A stretch of DNA of 64,000 bases from Methanohalophilus mahii DSM 5219 (GTDB lineage: Archaea > Halobacteriota > Methanosarcinia > Methanosarcinales > Methanosarcinaceae), in NCBI RefSeq assembly GCF_000025865.1, contig NC_014002.1, positions 868,001 through 932,000 of the forward strand, given 5' to 3'. Below, in pieces: positions 30,506-39,082 of the stretch. Position 1 is the first letter of the stretch; the number at the start of each line of letters is the position of its first letter. Both the position numbers and the translations under genes were made by a program. The notes below the pieces were generated by a model. It was not told where the DNA came from. It saw only the letters and a list, made by a program, of their open reading frames with translations, and did no database searches.

Positions 30506-31399
30506 TCAGAGCCCCTCCCTGAGTTTATATTTTCTCTTAATCCTATCTGCAAGCATATTTATTATGAAAGTCGTAACAAACAATACCGAACCAACTGCAA
30601 ACAATGCATGGAAATGTGGGCTGCCTTTGGGCACTTCTCCCATTTCAAGTGCAATAGTTGCTGTCATTGTCCTGACAGGATCAATAAATCCTTCAGGGAA
30701 TCCAGGTATTATGGCCATATTACCTGTTACCATCAATACTGTCATTGTTTCACCGATTGCTCTGCCTACTCCCAGTATCACTGCGGCGGATATTCCGGAA
30801 AGGGCAGCCGGTAATGTAACTTTATAAATTGTCTGCCATTGTGTGCTCCCCAGGGCTAATGAACCTTCTTTAAGTGCCTGTGGTACCGCATTAATGGCAT
30901 CTTCGGAAATTGAAATTATTGTGGGTAGTGCCATCATTGCAAGCATTATAGAACCTGTAAGGGCTGTTTGGCCTGTGGGTAAATCAAAAATATCTTTTAT
31001 AATGGGGACCAGAACTACCAGACCAAAGAAACCGTATACAACGGAAGGTATGCCTGCAAGGATTTCAATGAATGGCTTAAGTAAGTCAGCCATTTTTGGG
31101 CTTGCCAACTCTGAAATATATATTGCTGCAGCAACGCCCATGGGTACGGCTATGGCTATTGCGCCTGCTGTGACCAGCAATGAGCCGGATAAAAGGGGCA
31201 ATATTCCAAAACGTGGTGGTGTTGAAGCGGTGTACCATGAACTACCGGTTATGAAACCAGTAAAAGAACTTGTTTCAAATAACAGGTATCCATCTCTAAA
31301 AAGAAAAATACAAATGAAGAGAAGGACAACGACAGTCGTTGCCGCTGCTAGGAACAGGCCGATTTCAATGCCCTTCTCTTTAAGTCTTCTGTGAAACAT
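30506..31399 (-). CDS. pstC: Phosphate ABC transporter permease PstC
   Basis: 297 residues, six helices. Contains EILAGIPSVVYGFFGLVVLV and the EAA loop ALKEGSLALGSTQWQTI; RAIGETMTVLMVTGN is the PstC counterpart of the PstA ETAP segment. ATG 31399 follows GAGGTGA. Forms the membrane channel with PstA. Confidence 0.96.
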   Translation of the reverse strand: MFHRRLKEKGIEIGLFLAAATTVVVLLFICIFLFRDGYLLFETSSFTGFITGSSWYTASTPPRFGILPLLSGSLLVTAGAIAIAVPMGVAAAIYISELASPKMADLLKPFIEILAGIPSVVYGFFGLVVLVPIIKDIFDLPTGQTALTGSIMLAMMALPTIISISEDAINAVPQALKEGSLALGSTQWQTIYKVTLPAALSGISAAVILGVGRAIGETMTVLMVTGNMAIIPGFPEGFIDPVRTMTATIALEMGEVPKGSPHFHALFAVGSVLFVTTFIINMLADRIKRKYKLREGL

Positions 31400-31432
31400 C
31401 GCTCACCTCTAAGGGTTCATGCTTCAAATCAT

Positions 31433-32326
31433 TTACTCAACAGGGAAGTATCCTACATCGTAGACGATCTCTGTGCCTTCCTCACTCAGTATAAATTCTA
31501 TAAAGTCCGCTGCAAGACCTGTGGGCTGTCCGTCTGTGTAGAAGTGAAGAGGTCTGGCAAGTGGATAGTCGCCTGCAAGGATGTTTTCGGATGTTGGTGC
31601 AACCATTCCATCTCCCTTGTCGACATCAAGGCCTTTCACATTGTCAGTGAGGTAAGCAAAACCGATGTATCCGATTGCCTCTTCGTTCTGTGAAACGGAC
31701 TGTAACACTGCACCGTTTGAACTTGTGGAAACTGCATCCTCACGGAATTCATTATCATCTCCAAGAACTTCTCCCTGGAAATAGCCGTATGTACCGGAGC
31801 TGCTGTCACGGTTAATAACTACTATTTCTTTATCTTCGCCACCTACATCTGCCCAGTTGCTGATGGAACCGTCATAGATTCCCTTTATCTGGTCGTAGGT
31901 CAGCTGGTCCACGGGGTTTTCCGGGTTTACTACTACTGTGAGTCCGTCCCATGCGATTACGTGTTCAACAGTGTCAATTCCGTTTGCTTCAGCATTCTTT
32001 ATCTCGGCATCTTTGATCTGTCTGGAAGCCATTCCAATGTGTACGTCACCATCTATCAGGGCTGCGATGCCTGTACCGGAGCCGCCACCACTGATACTGA
32101 TTGAAGCCTCAGGATGGTTTGCCATATAGGTTTCAGCTGCTGCCTGTGCGAGGGGGAGTACAGTTGTTGAACCTTTTACATTGATTTGTTCTGCTTGTGC
32201 AGTTTCTTCAGCACCGTTTGGACTTTCATCTGTTTCCTCGTCGTTGCTGGCACATCCGGCGGTGAATAACGCCAGTACCATTATTAAAGTAAGTGTTATT
32301 GAAAGTATTTTTGACCTTTCTACCAT
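31433..32326 (-). CDS. pstS: Phosphate-binding lipoprotein PstS, proximal copy
   Basis: 297 residues. Signal with lipobox-like LALFTAGC, an acidic linker, then NVKGSTTVLPLAQAAAE, SGGGSGTGIAAL and NRDSSSGTYGYF, the loops that hold phosphate. Extracellular receptor delivering phosphate to PstCA. It is a paralogue of the gene at 32519-33406, about three quarters identical by eye over the binding domain. It sits 33 bases before pstC and probably has its own promoter in the 192-base gap upstream. Confidence 0.95.
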   Translation of the reverse strand: MVERSKILSITLTLIMVLALFTAGCASNDEETDESPNGAEETAQAEQINVKGSTTVLPLAQAAAETYMANHPEASISISGGGSGTGIAALIDGDVHIGMASRQIKDAEIKNAEANGIDTVEHVIAWDGLTVVVNPENPVDQLTYDQIKGIYDGSISNWADVGGEDKEIVVINRDSSSGTYGYFQGEVLGDDNEFREDAVSTSSNGAVLQSVSQNEEAIGYIGFAYLTDNVKGLDVDKGDGMVAPTSENILAGDYPLARPLHFYTDGQPTGLAADFIEFILSEEGTEIVYDVGYFPVE

Positions 32327-32351
32327 AGTTACATTATCCTTTTCCTTTTGA

Positions 32352-32363
32352 AGGCTTAAGCCT
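32352..32363. promoter_or_regulatory. 12-base perfect palindrome in the pstS leader
   Basis: AGGCTTAAGCCT lies 25 bases before the start of the proximal pstS, downstream of TATA-like sequence near 32410-32450 on the minus strand. Could be an operator or a small RNA hairpin; role inferred from position only. Confidence 0.35.
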
Positions 32364-32518
32364 CGGAAAAAGTAATGGATACCGTACTTATAGTCTTTGT
32401 CGCAATATTCTATACTACACTATATTTACACATATAGTCTATATAGGTATATTGTGCATGTAAAGATAATATTTCAAAAAAAGTAAAGGATTATCAGCAG
32501 GCTTCGGTTTTAGGATAT

Positions 32519-33406
32519 TTATGCGGGGAAGTACCCTACATCACTTATAATTATTGTACCTTCCTCACTCAGAATATATTCTATGAAGTTCGCTGCGAAA
32601 CCTGTAGGCTGTCCGTCTGTGTAGAAGTGGAGGGGTCTGGCCAGTGGATATTCTCCCGGAAGGATGTTTTCAGAAGTTGGTGCAACCATTCCATTGCCGG
32701 CATCGATATCTACGACTTTCACACTATCATCCAGATATGCAAATCCTATGTATCCAATTGCTGCATCTTCCTGGGTGACTGCCTGGACAATGGCTCCATT
32801 TGAGTCCCGGGATACTAAATCCGGGCGGAATTCTTCCTCTCCTAATAATTCGTCCTTGAAATAACCATAGGTTCCGGAACTGGGGTCACGATTCTGTATT
32901 ACCATTTCTTCATCCTCTCCGCCTACATTTGCCCAGTTGCTGATGGATCCATTATAGATTCCTTTTATCTGCTCATAAGTCAGCTGGTTTACAGGATTTG
33001 CAGGGTTTACAACTACTGTGAGTCCATCCCATGCAATTATATGTTCTACAGGATCAATTCCATTTGCTTCTGCTTCTTCGATTTCGGAGTCTTTGAGTTT
33101 CCTGGAAGCCATTGCAATATCCACATCACCATCTATAAAGGCTTTTATACCTGTGGTTGACCCTCCGCTAACAACATTTATTGACTTCTCAGGATGATTT
33201 TCCATATATATTTCAGCAGCTGCCTGTGCAAGGGGGAATACAGTAGTCGATCCTTCTATGTCAATATCTTCGATATTAACATCTTCTGTTAATGTTTCAT
33301 CTGCCTTCTCATTTTGTGTGTTGTCACTCTCATTAAGGCAGCCTGCAGCAAACAATGCTAACAATAAAATAAGTATAATTATTAATGGCCTGTGTGATTT
33401 TATCAT
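32519..33406 (-). CDS. pstS: Phosphate-binding lipoprotein PstS, distal copy
   Basis: 295 residues. Lipobox LALFAAGC, then DIEGSTTVFPLAQAAAE, SGGSTTGIKAF and NRDPSSGTYGYF. Compared with the proximal copy it has SGGSTTG in place of SGGGSGTG in the phosphate loop, which may change affinity. A tandem duplication gave the two genes; their linkers and signal regions have diverged most. It has its own AT-rich promoter region upstream (33420-33505). Confidence 0.94.
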   Translation of the reverse strand: MIKSHRPLIIILILLLALFAAGCLNESDNTQNEKADETLTEDVNIEDIDIEGSTTVFPLAQAAAEIYMENHPEKSINVVSGGSTTGIKAFIDGDVDIAMASRKLKDSEIEEAEANGIDPVEHIIAWDGLTVVVNPANPVNQLTYEQIKGIYNGSISNWANVGGEDEEMVIQNRDPSSGTYGYFKDELLGEEEFRPDLVSRDSNGAIVQAVTQEDAAIGYIGFAYLDDSVKVVDIDAGNGMVAPTSENILPGEYPLARPLHFYTDGQPTGFAANFIEYILSEEGTIIISDVGYFPA

Positions 33407-33509
33407 AGTAACCCTCTAATGTAAATTAGATTTCATTTTAAAAGAAGTGATACAGCCATTTATAAATATTTGCTATTATATAATATATATGTATATATAG
33501 TTTATATTA

Positions 33510-33523
33510 TGGTTTTTAAACCA
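33510..33523. promoter_or_regulatory. Inverted repeat upstream of the distal pstS promoter
   Basis: TGGTTT-TT-AAACCA, perfect 6-base arms. On the minus strand it lies just upstream of a long TATA-like tract (33470-33505) in front of pstS. A regulator site is plausible; it does not match the palindrome at 32352. Confidence 0.3.
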
Positions 33524-33551
33524 CTATTCATTTATAAAATCTAAAAAACGT

Positions 33552-33571
33552 TGAGCAGCCAATATTGCTCA
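33552..33571. terminator. Hairpin after the small coupled ORFs
   Basis: TGAGCA / TGCTCA arms with an 8-base loop; on the minus strand it begins at the stop codon of the 47-residue ORF and is followed by ACGTTTTTT. T-rich tracts flank it on both strands. Likely ends the small-gene transcript ahead of the pst promoter. Confidence 0.55.
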
Positions 33572-33712
33572 GTCTTTTTTTGGTATTATGTGATTGCAAT
33601 TGTTGTAAAAGTATATGGCTATATTTCCCAGGTGTCTGTTCTCAAGATATGAGTTACAAAAATAACATCTTGCATTGCCTGGCACAATCCGGGCCATTGT
33701 TTTTGCGTTCAT
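33569..33712 (-). CDS. Small Cys-containing protein, 47 residues
   Basis: Starts MNAKTMARIVPGNARCYFCN and ends NNCNHIIPKKD. Cys16, Cys19, Cys39 and His41 form a possible zinc site. The ATG overlaps the stop of the preceding small ORF as ATGA, and a hairpin with a T-tract follows the stop, so start, coupling and end all look gene-like. I do not recognise the family. The plus-strand ORF over the same bases (33565-33897) is rich in Cys/Phe/Ile without structure and is the shadow. Confidence 0.65.
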   Translation of the reverse strand: MNAKTMARIVPGNARCYFCNSYLENRHLGNIAIYFYNNCNHIIPKKD

Positions 33713-33864
33713 TTTCCTTCGATTCCACCTATGAGGAATCTGTAAAGGTCTATTTCTTCATTGTCAAGGTTTCCGTTGATTCTTCCTCTGTATATTGTAT
33801 GGGAAATATCCGGATTATCTTTTTTGGAATTAGGCCCTTTTTCATTTTTCTCAATGCATTTCAT
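33709..33864 (-). CDS. Small hydrophilic protein, 51 residues
   Basis: From ATG 33864: MKCIEKNEKGPNSKKDNPDI, then SHTIYRGRINGNLDNEEIDL and YRFLIGGIEGK. In-frame GTGs at 33876 and 33885 could also start it; GGAGG lies at 33879-33883, two bases from the first GTG and 14 from the ATG, so the true start is uncertain. Composition (charged, balanced) is protein-like and the gene is coupled by ATGA overlap to the Cys-containing ORF. Family unknown. Confidence 0.6.
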   Translation of the reverse strand: MKCIEKNEKGPNSKKDNPDISHTIYRGRINGNLDNEEIDLYRFLIGGIEGK

Positions 33865-34030
33865 ATTGTCTATCACTTCCTCCACCAAAATAAGTAATGT
33901 ATTTCATTAATATATACTTTGTCCCAAATATCTATATATAAAATTCAAATCATTATTTCCATCCAGTCGGAAGATGTAAAATGGGAAAAATAATATGCAT
34001 ACCTACCAATAACTAGTCGAAGGGAAGAGT

Positions 34031-35398
34031 ATGAATGATATATTAATTAAGAACACTAAAGTTTTTTATAAAAATCAGTTGCAACCCGGCGAAGTGCTTA
34101 TAGATGAGGGTAAAATAAAAAAAATTGCCAAAAATCTGAAGGGCGAGGAGGCGGACATACATATTGATGCACACGGCGGACTTACTATTCCAGCAGGCAT
34201 CGATGTACATGTGCATTTCCGGGAGCCCGGTATGACTCAAAAAGAAGATTGGTATTCAGGAAGCTGTGCGGCTGCTGCAGGTGGTATCGGGACAGTTGTT
34301 GAACATCCGAATACCTTGCCGCCGGTGCTTGACAGAAAATCTTTCAGGGAAAAATTCAAACTGGCAAATCGTAAATCCATCATTGATTTTGGAATTAATG
34401 GCGGTGTGGGAAAGAATATTGAAAAACTGGAATCCCTCTGGGAACTGGGTGTTACGGCTTTTGGTGAAATTTTCATGGCAGAATCAACTGCCGGTTTGGG
34501 ATTGGATTCAGAATTGCTAAAAGAGGCCCTTGGAACCATCCAGCAACTTGGAGCACTGGCCTGTGTTCATGCTGAAGATGAAAATATCAGGCGCGATAAT
34601 GAAATTTTGCTCAAGAAAGATTTTACTCCTCAATCTCATTCCAGAATTCGCTCCAATCAATGTGAGGCAATGGCAGTTAAGAACGCGCTTGAATTGTCCG
34701 GTCTGGCATCCGTTAATACTCATTTTTGCCACATCAGTACCCTGGAAGCTTTTGGTCAGCTAAAAAGGGAAAAATATATTCTTGGAAAAGAGGATGTTTC
34801 GCGTCATTTAAGCTTTGAGGTAGCTCCCCATCACCTTTTCTTATCAGACCGTGATTGGGAAAGACTTGGTACTTTCGGTAAAATGAATCCTCCCCTGAGG
34901 AACAGGCAAAGTGTGAAAGCACTTGTTAATGGAATAAATGATGGTACTGTGGATGTTGTAGCTTCAGATCATGCTCCTCATAGGGAGTCAGAGAAAGAGG
35001 GGGACATTAAGAGCGCTCCTTCGGGTGTACCGGGAGTGGAAACTCTTATGCCCCTTATGATGGTGGGGGTTAAAAGAAATCTTTTCCCCCTCAAACGTCT
35101 CATTGAAGTCACAAGCAGCAATCCGGCAAGAATTTTTGGACTTGACAATCACGGAAAAGGAGTTTTTGCTGAAGGTTATGATGCTGATTTAATAATCATG
35201 GATCCAGGGAATGTGAAATCTATTAATTCAAATATGTTGCACAGTAAGGCAGGGTGGACTCCATATGAAGGAATGAAGGGCATTTTCCCTGAATATACCA
35301 TTTCCCGTGGGGAAATTATATGGGATGGAGATATTGTGGGAAGGCGAGGAAGGGGTAATTTCCTTCCAGGTGGCGGCTCTGTTAAAGACGACGAATGA
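34031..35398 (+). CDS. pyrC: Dihydroorotase
   Basis: Third step of pyrimidine synthesis, closing carbamoyl-aspartate to dihydroorotate. 455 residues, class I type of the amidohydrolase fold. Metal ligands in GIDVHVHFREPG, HAEDENI, and CHIST; substrate and metal Asp in VASDHAPH; GKMNPPLR also typical. GAAGGGAAG precedes the ATG. Stands alone between the small ORFs and a KaiC-like gene. Confidence 0.96.
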   Translation: MNDILIKNTKVFYKNQLQPGEVLIDEGKIKKIAKNLKGEEADIHIDAHGGLTIPAGIDVHVHFREPGMTQKEDWYSGSCAAAAGGIGTVVEHPNTLPPVLDRKSFREKFKLANRKSIIDFGINGGVGKNIEKLESLWELGVTAFGEIFMAESTAGLGLDSELLKEALGTIQQLGALACVHAEDENIRRDNEILLKKDFTPQSHSRIRSNQCEAMAVKNALELSGLASVNTHFCHISTLEAFGQLKREKYILGKEDVSRHLSFEVAPHHLFLSDRDWERLGTFGKMNPPLRNRQSVKALVNGINDGTVDVVASDHAPHRESEKEGDIKSAPSGVPGVETLMPLMMVGVKRNLFPLKRLIEVTSSNPARIFGLDNHGKGVFAEGYDADLIIMDPGNVKSINSNMLHSKAGWTPYEGMKGIFPEYTISRGEIIWDGDIVGRRGRGNFLPGGGSVKDDE

Positions 35399-35470
35399 TG
35401 TACATACTTTCTTTTTTTGTGTCCATGGTGCGCAAAATTTTATATGCACTATGGACTATATCCTTAAAGC

Positions 35471-36379
35471 ATGGTACGTAACAAATATCCGGTTCATACG
35501 ACACTCAGTTCGGATGCCATTAAAGTTCTTGATAGGTATGAAAAAGAACTTGGTGCTAAAAACCTTGTACTCGAGAAAGCTTTACTCTCGCTTGACAAGG
35601 GGCGCTTCAGGTCAAAAATGGATGCCGGTAATTTGCAATGTTCAATAAAACGGATAAGTACCGGTATTGTTGGGCTGGATGATATGCTTGAAGGAGGTAT
35701 ACCGGAAGGTTTCTCAGTGATTGTTACAGGTCCTCCTGGAACGGGAAAGACCACTCTTTGCATGCAATATCTTATGGAGGGTGTAACCAAAGGAGAGAAA
35801 TGTGTCCTTTTTTCCTTTGAAGAACGTCTTCCACAGCTGGTGCAACAATTTATGAGATTTGGCTGGGATGTTGCAAAATACATCGATGATGGCTACCTGG
35901 AAGTTTTTGGGATGTCGATGTTGACCTTTGAAGAGATCACAGAGATTATTGAGACGTATAAGCCCCGCCGCATAGTGTTTGATTCCCTTAATGTTTTTAG
36001 CAATCCTGAAAATTTTCGCAATTCCGGAGGCTGGCGTTCGTTACACAGGACAATTAAGAATAGGAATATAACTTCATTTTTAATAACAGAAAAAAAGCAT
36101 GGTATTGAAACCAAAGATTTTGATGAATATGATTTTCTGGGTGATGGTATCATATTTCTTGATTCCATGCAATTAAATGATATTGATAACACCTTGACTC
36201 CTGTTATGGCCATACAAAAAATGCGGGCCACAAAAATAGATTCCACTCCTCAATCATTCAGGTTCGGTGAGAAAGGGATTGAAAAATATCGCTCCATCCA
36301 AAAATCAAAAGTTCTGCAAAATAAAATTGGAAATCAGGGGAATGTTAGTCCTTATTCAAGGAATGAACCCGGATATTAA
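35471..36379 (+). CDS. KaiC/RadA-like RecA-superfamily ATPase
   Basis: 302 residues. N-terminal 50 residues look like a ribbon-helix-helix or coiled segment (HTTLSSDAIKVLDRYEKELG), then one KaiC domain: STGIVGLDDMLEGGIPEG, Walker A GPPGTGKTT, FSFEERLPQLVQQFMRFGWD and Walker B RRIVFDSLNVF. Archaeal single-domain KaiC proteins often pair with signalling proteins; partner unknown. TATA-like ATTTTATATG lies about 30 bases upstream and no SD, so probably leaderless. Its last 24 bases overlap the end of the convergent DUF1614 gene. Confidence 0.88.
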   Translation: MVRNKYPVHTTLSSDAIKVLDRYEKELGAKNLVLEKALLSLDKGRFRSKMDAGNLQCSIKRISTGIVGLDDMLEGGIPEGFSVIVTGPPGTGKTTLCMQYLMEGVTKGEKCVLFSFEERLPQLVQQFMRFGWDVAKYIDDGYLEVFGMSMLTFEEITEIIETYKPRRIVFDSLNVFSNPENFRNSGGWRSLHRTIKNRNITSFLITEKKHGIETKDFDEYDFLGDGIIFLDSMQLNDIDNTLTPVMAIQKMRATKIDSTPQSFRFGEKGIEKYRSIQKSKVLQNKIGNQGNVSPYSRNEPGY

Positions 36380-37051
36380 TGCGGCCAGTAAGGTGGTTAC
36401 ATATATTGCCTGAAAGCAGGCTGCACCACCTATATCAATATAAGCGCTTCCTTTTTCTTCTCTTTTCAATGCCATCAGGGATGCCACAGAGCCTGCTATG
36501 ATTCCTCCCGTCCCGGCGATGAATATGATAGTAGCAGCATTCTGAGGGGCCAATATCAATGCCAGTGGAATTGTAAATATCCCTGTGTATGAGGGTATTA
36601 CTATCCCTACCCCATCAACAAACTCAGCCATTAATGCAACGACAACCAGTACTATGAGCATTATTTCCAATGCAACAAAATTCATTTTACTGAAAAGCAG
36701 ATACAGGATTGTTAACATAGGAATTATAAATCCACCTACATTAAGTGTGATTTTTGTGTCATATATCAGGTTTGTGCCTGTTGAAAGTTCTTTTATTACG
36801 GGCACGCCGTATGTTTCCTCCAGAAGGAGGGCATCCCTGTGCATGTGCTGGTTTTTGCGAGTTCTGATCTTGGTTATCGGTATTTCTATATTTGATGCAA
36901 TTGGCATCAGGAGTAGGATTAAAAAGAGAGGGTATGATGAAATTGGTCCAAGAGTTAGCTGTTGCTTGTAACACAACATGGCTATGGGAAGCAAGGCCAG
37001 TGTGTATATTATATAATCTCTCAAACCTTTTCTGTTGACGTAGGCACGCAT
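36356..37051 (-). CDS. DUF1614 membrane protein
   Basis: 231 residues with six or seven hydrophobic helices. Conserved points are NIEIPITKI and NVGGFIIPMLTILYLL, seen in DUF1614 proteins; later ILAPQNAATIIFIAGTGGIIAGS may be a substrate or ion loop. Function unknown. Probably leaderless: the ATG lies about 25 bases from an AT-rich TATA-like tract. Confidence 0.82.
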   Translation of the reverse strand: MRAYVNRKGLRDYIIYTLALLPIAMLCYKQQLTLGPISSYPLFLILLLMPIASNIEIPITKIRTRKNQHMHRDALLLEETYGVPVIKELSTGTNLIYDTKITLNVGGFIIPMLTILYLLFSKMNFVALEIMLIVLVVVALMAEFVDGVGIVIPSYTGIFTIPLALILAPQNAATIIFIAGTGGIIAGSVASLMALKREEKGSAYIDIGGAACFQAIYVTTLLAALISGFIP

Positions 37052-37099
37052 ACTTACTATTAAAATATAATATTATTTTATATATAATTTATCTGGGAA

Positions 37100-37840
37100 T
37101 CAGAGGTCTTCAATGATTCCCTGGTATTTTGAAGGATTGCCATTCTCATCACGAATTATAAGGGTCCTTTCAGCAACTTTGCGTATCTGGCCTTCTTTTG
37201 TGTATATCCGATATTCCTGATAGAAATCATTGTATCCTTCCCGGCATCTCCTGCTCAGCTCATCCTCTACTCTTTTTAGATCGTCTTTGTGGATAATTTC
37301 CCCGTAATTAAGATTACCTGAAAGGAATTCTTCTGTTGTGTAGCCATACTTTTCAATTTCATCTGAAACGTATTCTACAGGCCACCCCTTTTGTACTTTC
37401 CAGACAAATGCTACAACAGGACTTTTTGTAGATATCATATCCACACTCATCTCTTCGGAATCCATCTGGCCTGTGATGTCCATTACAAAACCCTGGAAAT
37501 GACAGGGTTCATCTTCGTTGTCCCTTTCTACAAGAGTCTTTTCCAGCACCCATCTTTCCTGGTCATCAGCAGTTAGTATCCTGTATCGATGGGTGTATTC
37601 TTTGATGCCTTCCTTACAGATGCGGCGTATGTTTTCTCTGACTTCATCGATATCATGTGGATGGATTATCTGTGCATAGGTCTTGTCCCCGGATATAAAA
37701 TCATCGGCATTGTATCCGAATTGCTGAATATTATCGGATACAAATTCAACCGGCCAGTCCCTTTCTGCATTCCATAGAAAAACTATTATGGGATTTTTGT
37801 ATTCTTGATTTTTGTCCTGCATAGGAATAATTTCCCCCAT
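37100..37840 (-). CDS. Two-PAS sensory protein without output domain
   Basis: 246 residues, made of two PAS/PAC modules and nothing else. Each carries the same phrase as the modules of the 840-residue sensor at 20.9-23.4 kb: DWPVEFVSDNIQQFGY and GWPVEYVSDEIEKYGY, followed by IHPHDIDEV and IHKDDLKRV. Start at 37840 or the ATG six codons later. It must act through partners or as a ligand sink. No heme-binding or Cys motif seen. Confidence 0.82.
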   Translation of the reverse strand: MGEIIPMQDKNQEYKNPIIVFLWNAERDWPVEFVSDNIQQFGYNADDFISGDKTYAQIIHPHDIDEVRENIRRICKEGIKEYTHRYRILTADDQERWVLEKTLVERDNEDEPCHFQGFVMDITGQMDSEEMSVDMISTKSPVVAFVWKVQKGWPVEYVSDEIEKYGYTTEEFLSGNLNYGEIIHKDDLKRVEDELSRRCREGYNDFYQEYRIYTKEGQIRKVAERTLIIRDENGNPSKYQGIIEDL

Positions 37841-37970
37841 TATTTCTTTTGTATTTCCTTTTTAATTCAGCTTCTTTAAGTATCTGTCGAATTTTGTTTT
37901 TTGATCTGTAAATACAAATCCTTTCTGGCGACCCAATAGGTTATGAATGATGGAATTATATTGGATTGCT

Positions 37971-38264
37971 ATGGCAGAAAATAGTAGTATTAATCATGAG
38001 ACGAAGGCTTTTGGAAGGTTGAAGGTTGAAGTTCAGTCCCAGCAGGGAACCGGTGGTCAGGTGTTGATATGGGCGCCCGCTGATACCAACCAGTATAATT
38101 CAATTGTAAAAAGTGATGATGGGTTATGGGATTGTATCTTTGCACGCCTCTATTCCAGCGTTGAAGAGGCTAATAAGGCATATGATAATTTTTCTTCTGA
38201 AGAGCAAATAGACTCGATGATGTCCAGATGTGGCTTTGGGGGATCTGCCTGCCAGATGATTTGA
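37971..38264 (+). CDS. Hypothetical small soluble protein
   Basis: 97 residues from ATG 37971 (MAENSSINHETKAFG). A beta-rich N-terminal part (RLKVEVQSQQGTGGQVLIWA) and a helical C-terminal part with SSVEEANKAYDNF and RCGFGGSACQMI. No family recognised. The frame opens at 37947; the eight extra codons include an odd MMELYWI. It is followed ten bases later by a two-helix membrane protein, so the pair may be one transcript. Confidence 0.65.
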   Translation: MAENSSINHETKAFGRLKVEVQSQQGTGGQVLIWAPADTNQYNSIVKSDDGLWDCIFARLYSSVEEANKAYDNFSSEEQIDSMMSRCGFGGSACQMI

Positions 38265-38274
38265 AGTGATTTAT

Positions 38275-38466
38275 ATGTACGGGGGCAAAACAAGTGCCAA
38301 ATATGCAGGATATATTCTTTTTGTAATCCTGTTTGTAATAATGGCTTTTGAATGGATATTGGATTTGGGTTATGAATCCCTAATACTGATCCCTGCAGCT
38401 TTCCTTTTTGGAATGATCGGCTATTGGCTTGGAGGGGTTACATATTCGGTTCTGCAGGAAAAATAA
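38275..38466 (+). CDS. Small two-helix membrane protein
   Basis: 63 residues from ATG 38275, with GTGAT four bases upstream. Two hydrophobic helices: YILFVILFVIMAFEWILDLG and LILIPAAFLFGMIGYWLGG. Function unknown. Only ten bases separate it from the preceding soluble protein gene, suggesting co-expression. Confidence 0.72.
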   Translation: MYGGKTSAKYAGYILFVILFVIMAFEWILDLGYESLILIPAAFLFGMIGYWLGGVTYSVLQEK

Positions 38467-38475
38467 GTAATGGGA

Positions 38476-38601
38476 TTAAAATATTCCCAGCCATCTTCCA
38501 AGCACAATAATGTATAAGATTAATATTACAAGTCCGGCTCCAAATTTAGCATTTTCATGTGGTATTGGTCCTTCTTTTATCACATAGTCTTCAGGTTCCA
38601 T
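38476..38601 (-). CDS. Small single-helix membrane protein, 41 residues
   Basis: Reads MEPEDYVIKEGPIPHENAKF, then GAGLVILILYIIVLGRWLGI and F. The acidic head, a clear 19-residue membrane helix and a GGATGAT ribosome-site-like sequence just before the ATG support a gene. It is convergent with the two-helix protein and lies downstream of, and on the same strand as, the JAMM peptidase gene (46 bases apart). Family unknown. Confidence 0.6.
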   Translation of the reverse strand: MEPEDYVIKEGPIPHENAKFGAGLVILILYIIVLGRWLGIF

Positions 38602-38647
38602 ATATATCATCCATTCAAAGAATTTGATTTAGTTTTATATTTATTTT

Positions 38648-39043
38648 TTAGAGCAGTTCCGGTTGGTCCAATTCTACATCAAGTACCGGCAGATCTACAG
38701 GATAGCCTTCCCTGTTATAGCATTGCCAGCTGTTCTCATCGAAAGGCTCGGCAACAATTATATGCCAGTCCCCACTTTTACCAAACATTACAAGGTCGGT
38801 ATTTGAGGGCCGATAACTGGGTCCCGGATGGCTGTGCACAGAGCCCACAGATTGTATATTTGGCATCATGAACAATTTGATTACTGCATTCATTTCACTG
38901 CTCTCGGTACCAGGCAGTATCATCACATTGCTTATTATGCCTTTTTCTGTTTCCAGTAAACCCACAAATTCCCGGGGATATGTTGATTCACTACTTTTCA
39001 ATATAAATTCCAGTGTTTCCCGGGCAATCCCCTCTACTTTCAT
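38648..39043 (-). CDS. JAMM/MPN domain metallopeptidase
   Basis: 131 residues, a lone MPN+ domain. The zinc site is complete: Glu25 in PREFVGLLE and His70-x-His72...Ser80...Asp83 in VHSHPGPSYRPSNTD. Archaeal relatives remove ubiquitin-like SAMP proteins from targets (desampylase), or process sulfur-carrier proteins; either is possible. No SAMP or E1 gene is in this window. Confidence 0.87.
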   Translation of the reverse strand: MKVEGIARETLEFILKSSESTYPREFVGLLETEKGIISNVMILPGTESSEMNAVIKLFMMPNIQSVGSVHSHPGPSYRPSNTDLVMFGKSGDWHIIVAEPFDENSWQCYNREGYPVDLPVLDVELDQPELL

Positions 39044-39082
39044 ATGCTATATATAAGTGCGGTAAGTATATCTTTTTTGTCC

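Noticed and set aside
33565-33897. 110-codon plus-strand ORF ahead of pyrC
   Set aside because: Composition rich in Cys, Phe and Ser without domains; the minus strand carries two coupled ORFs with ribosome-site-like sequence, ATGA overlap and a terminator, so this is the shadow.
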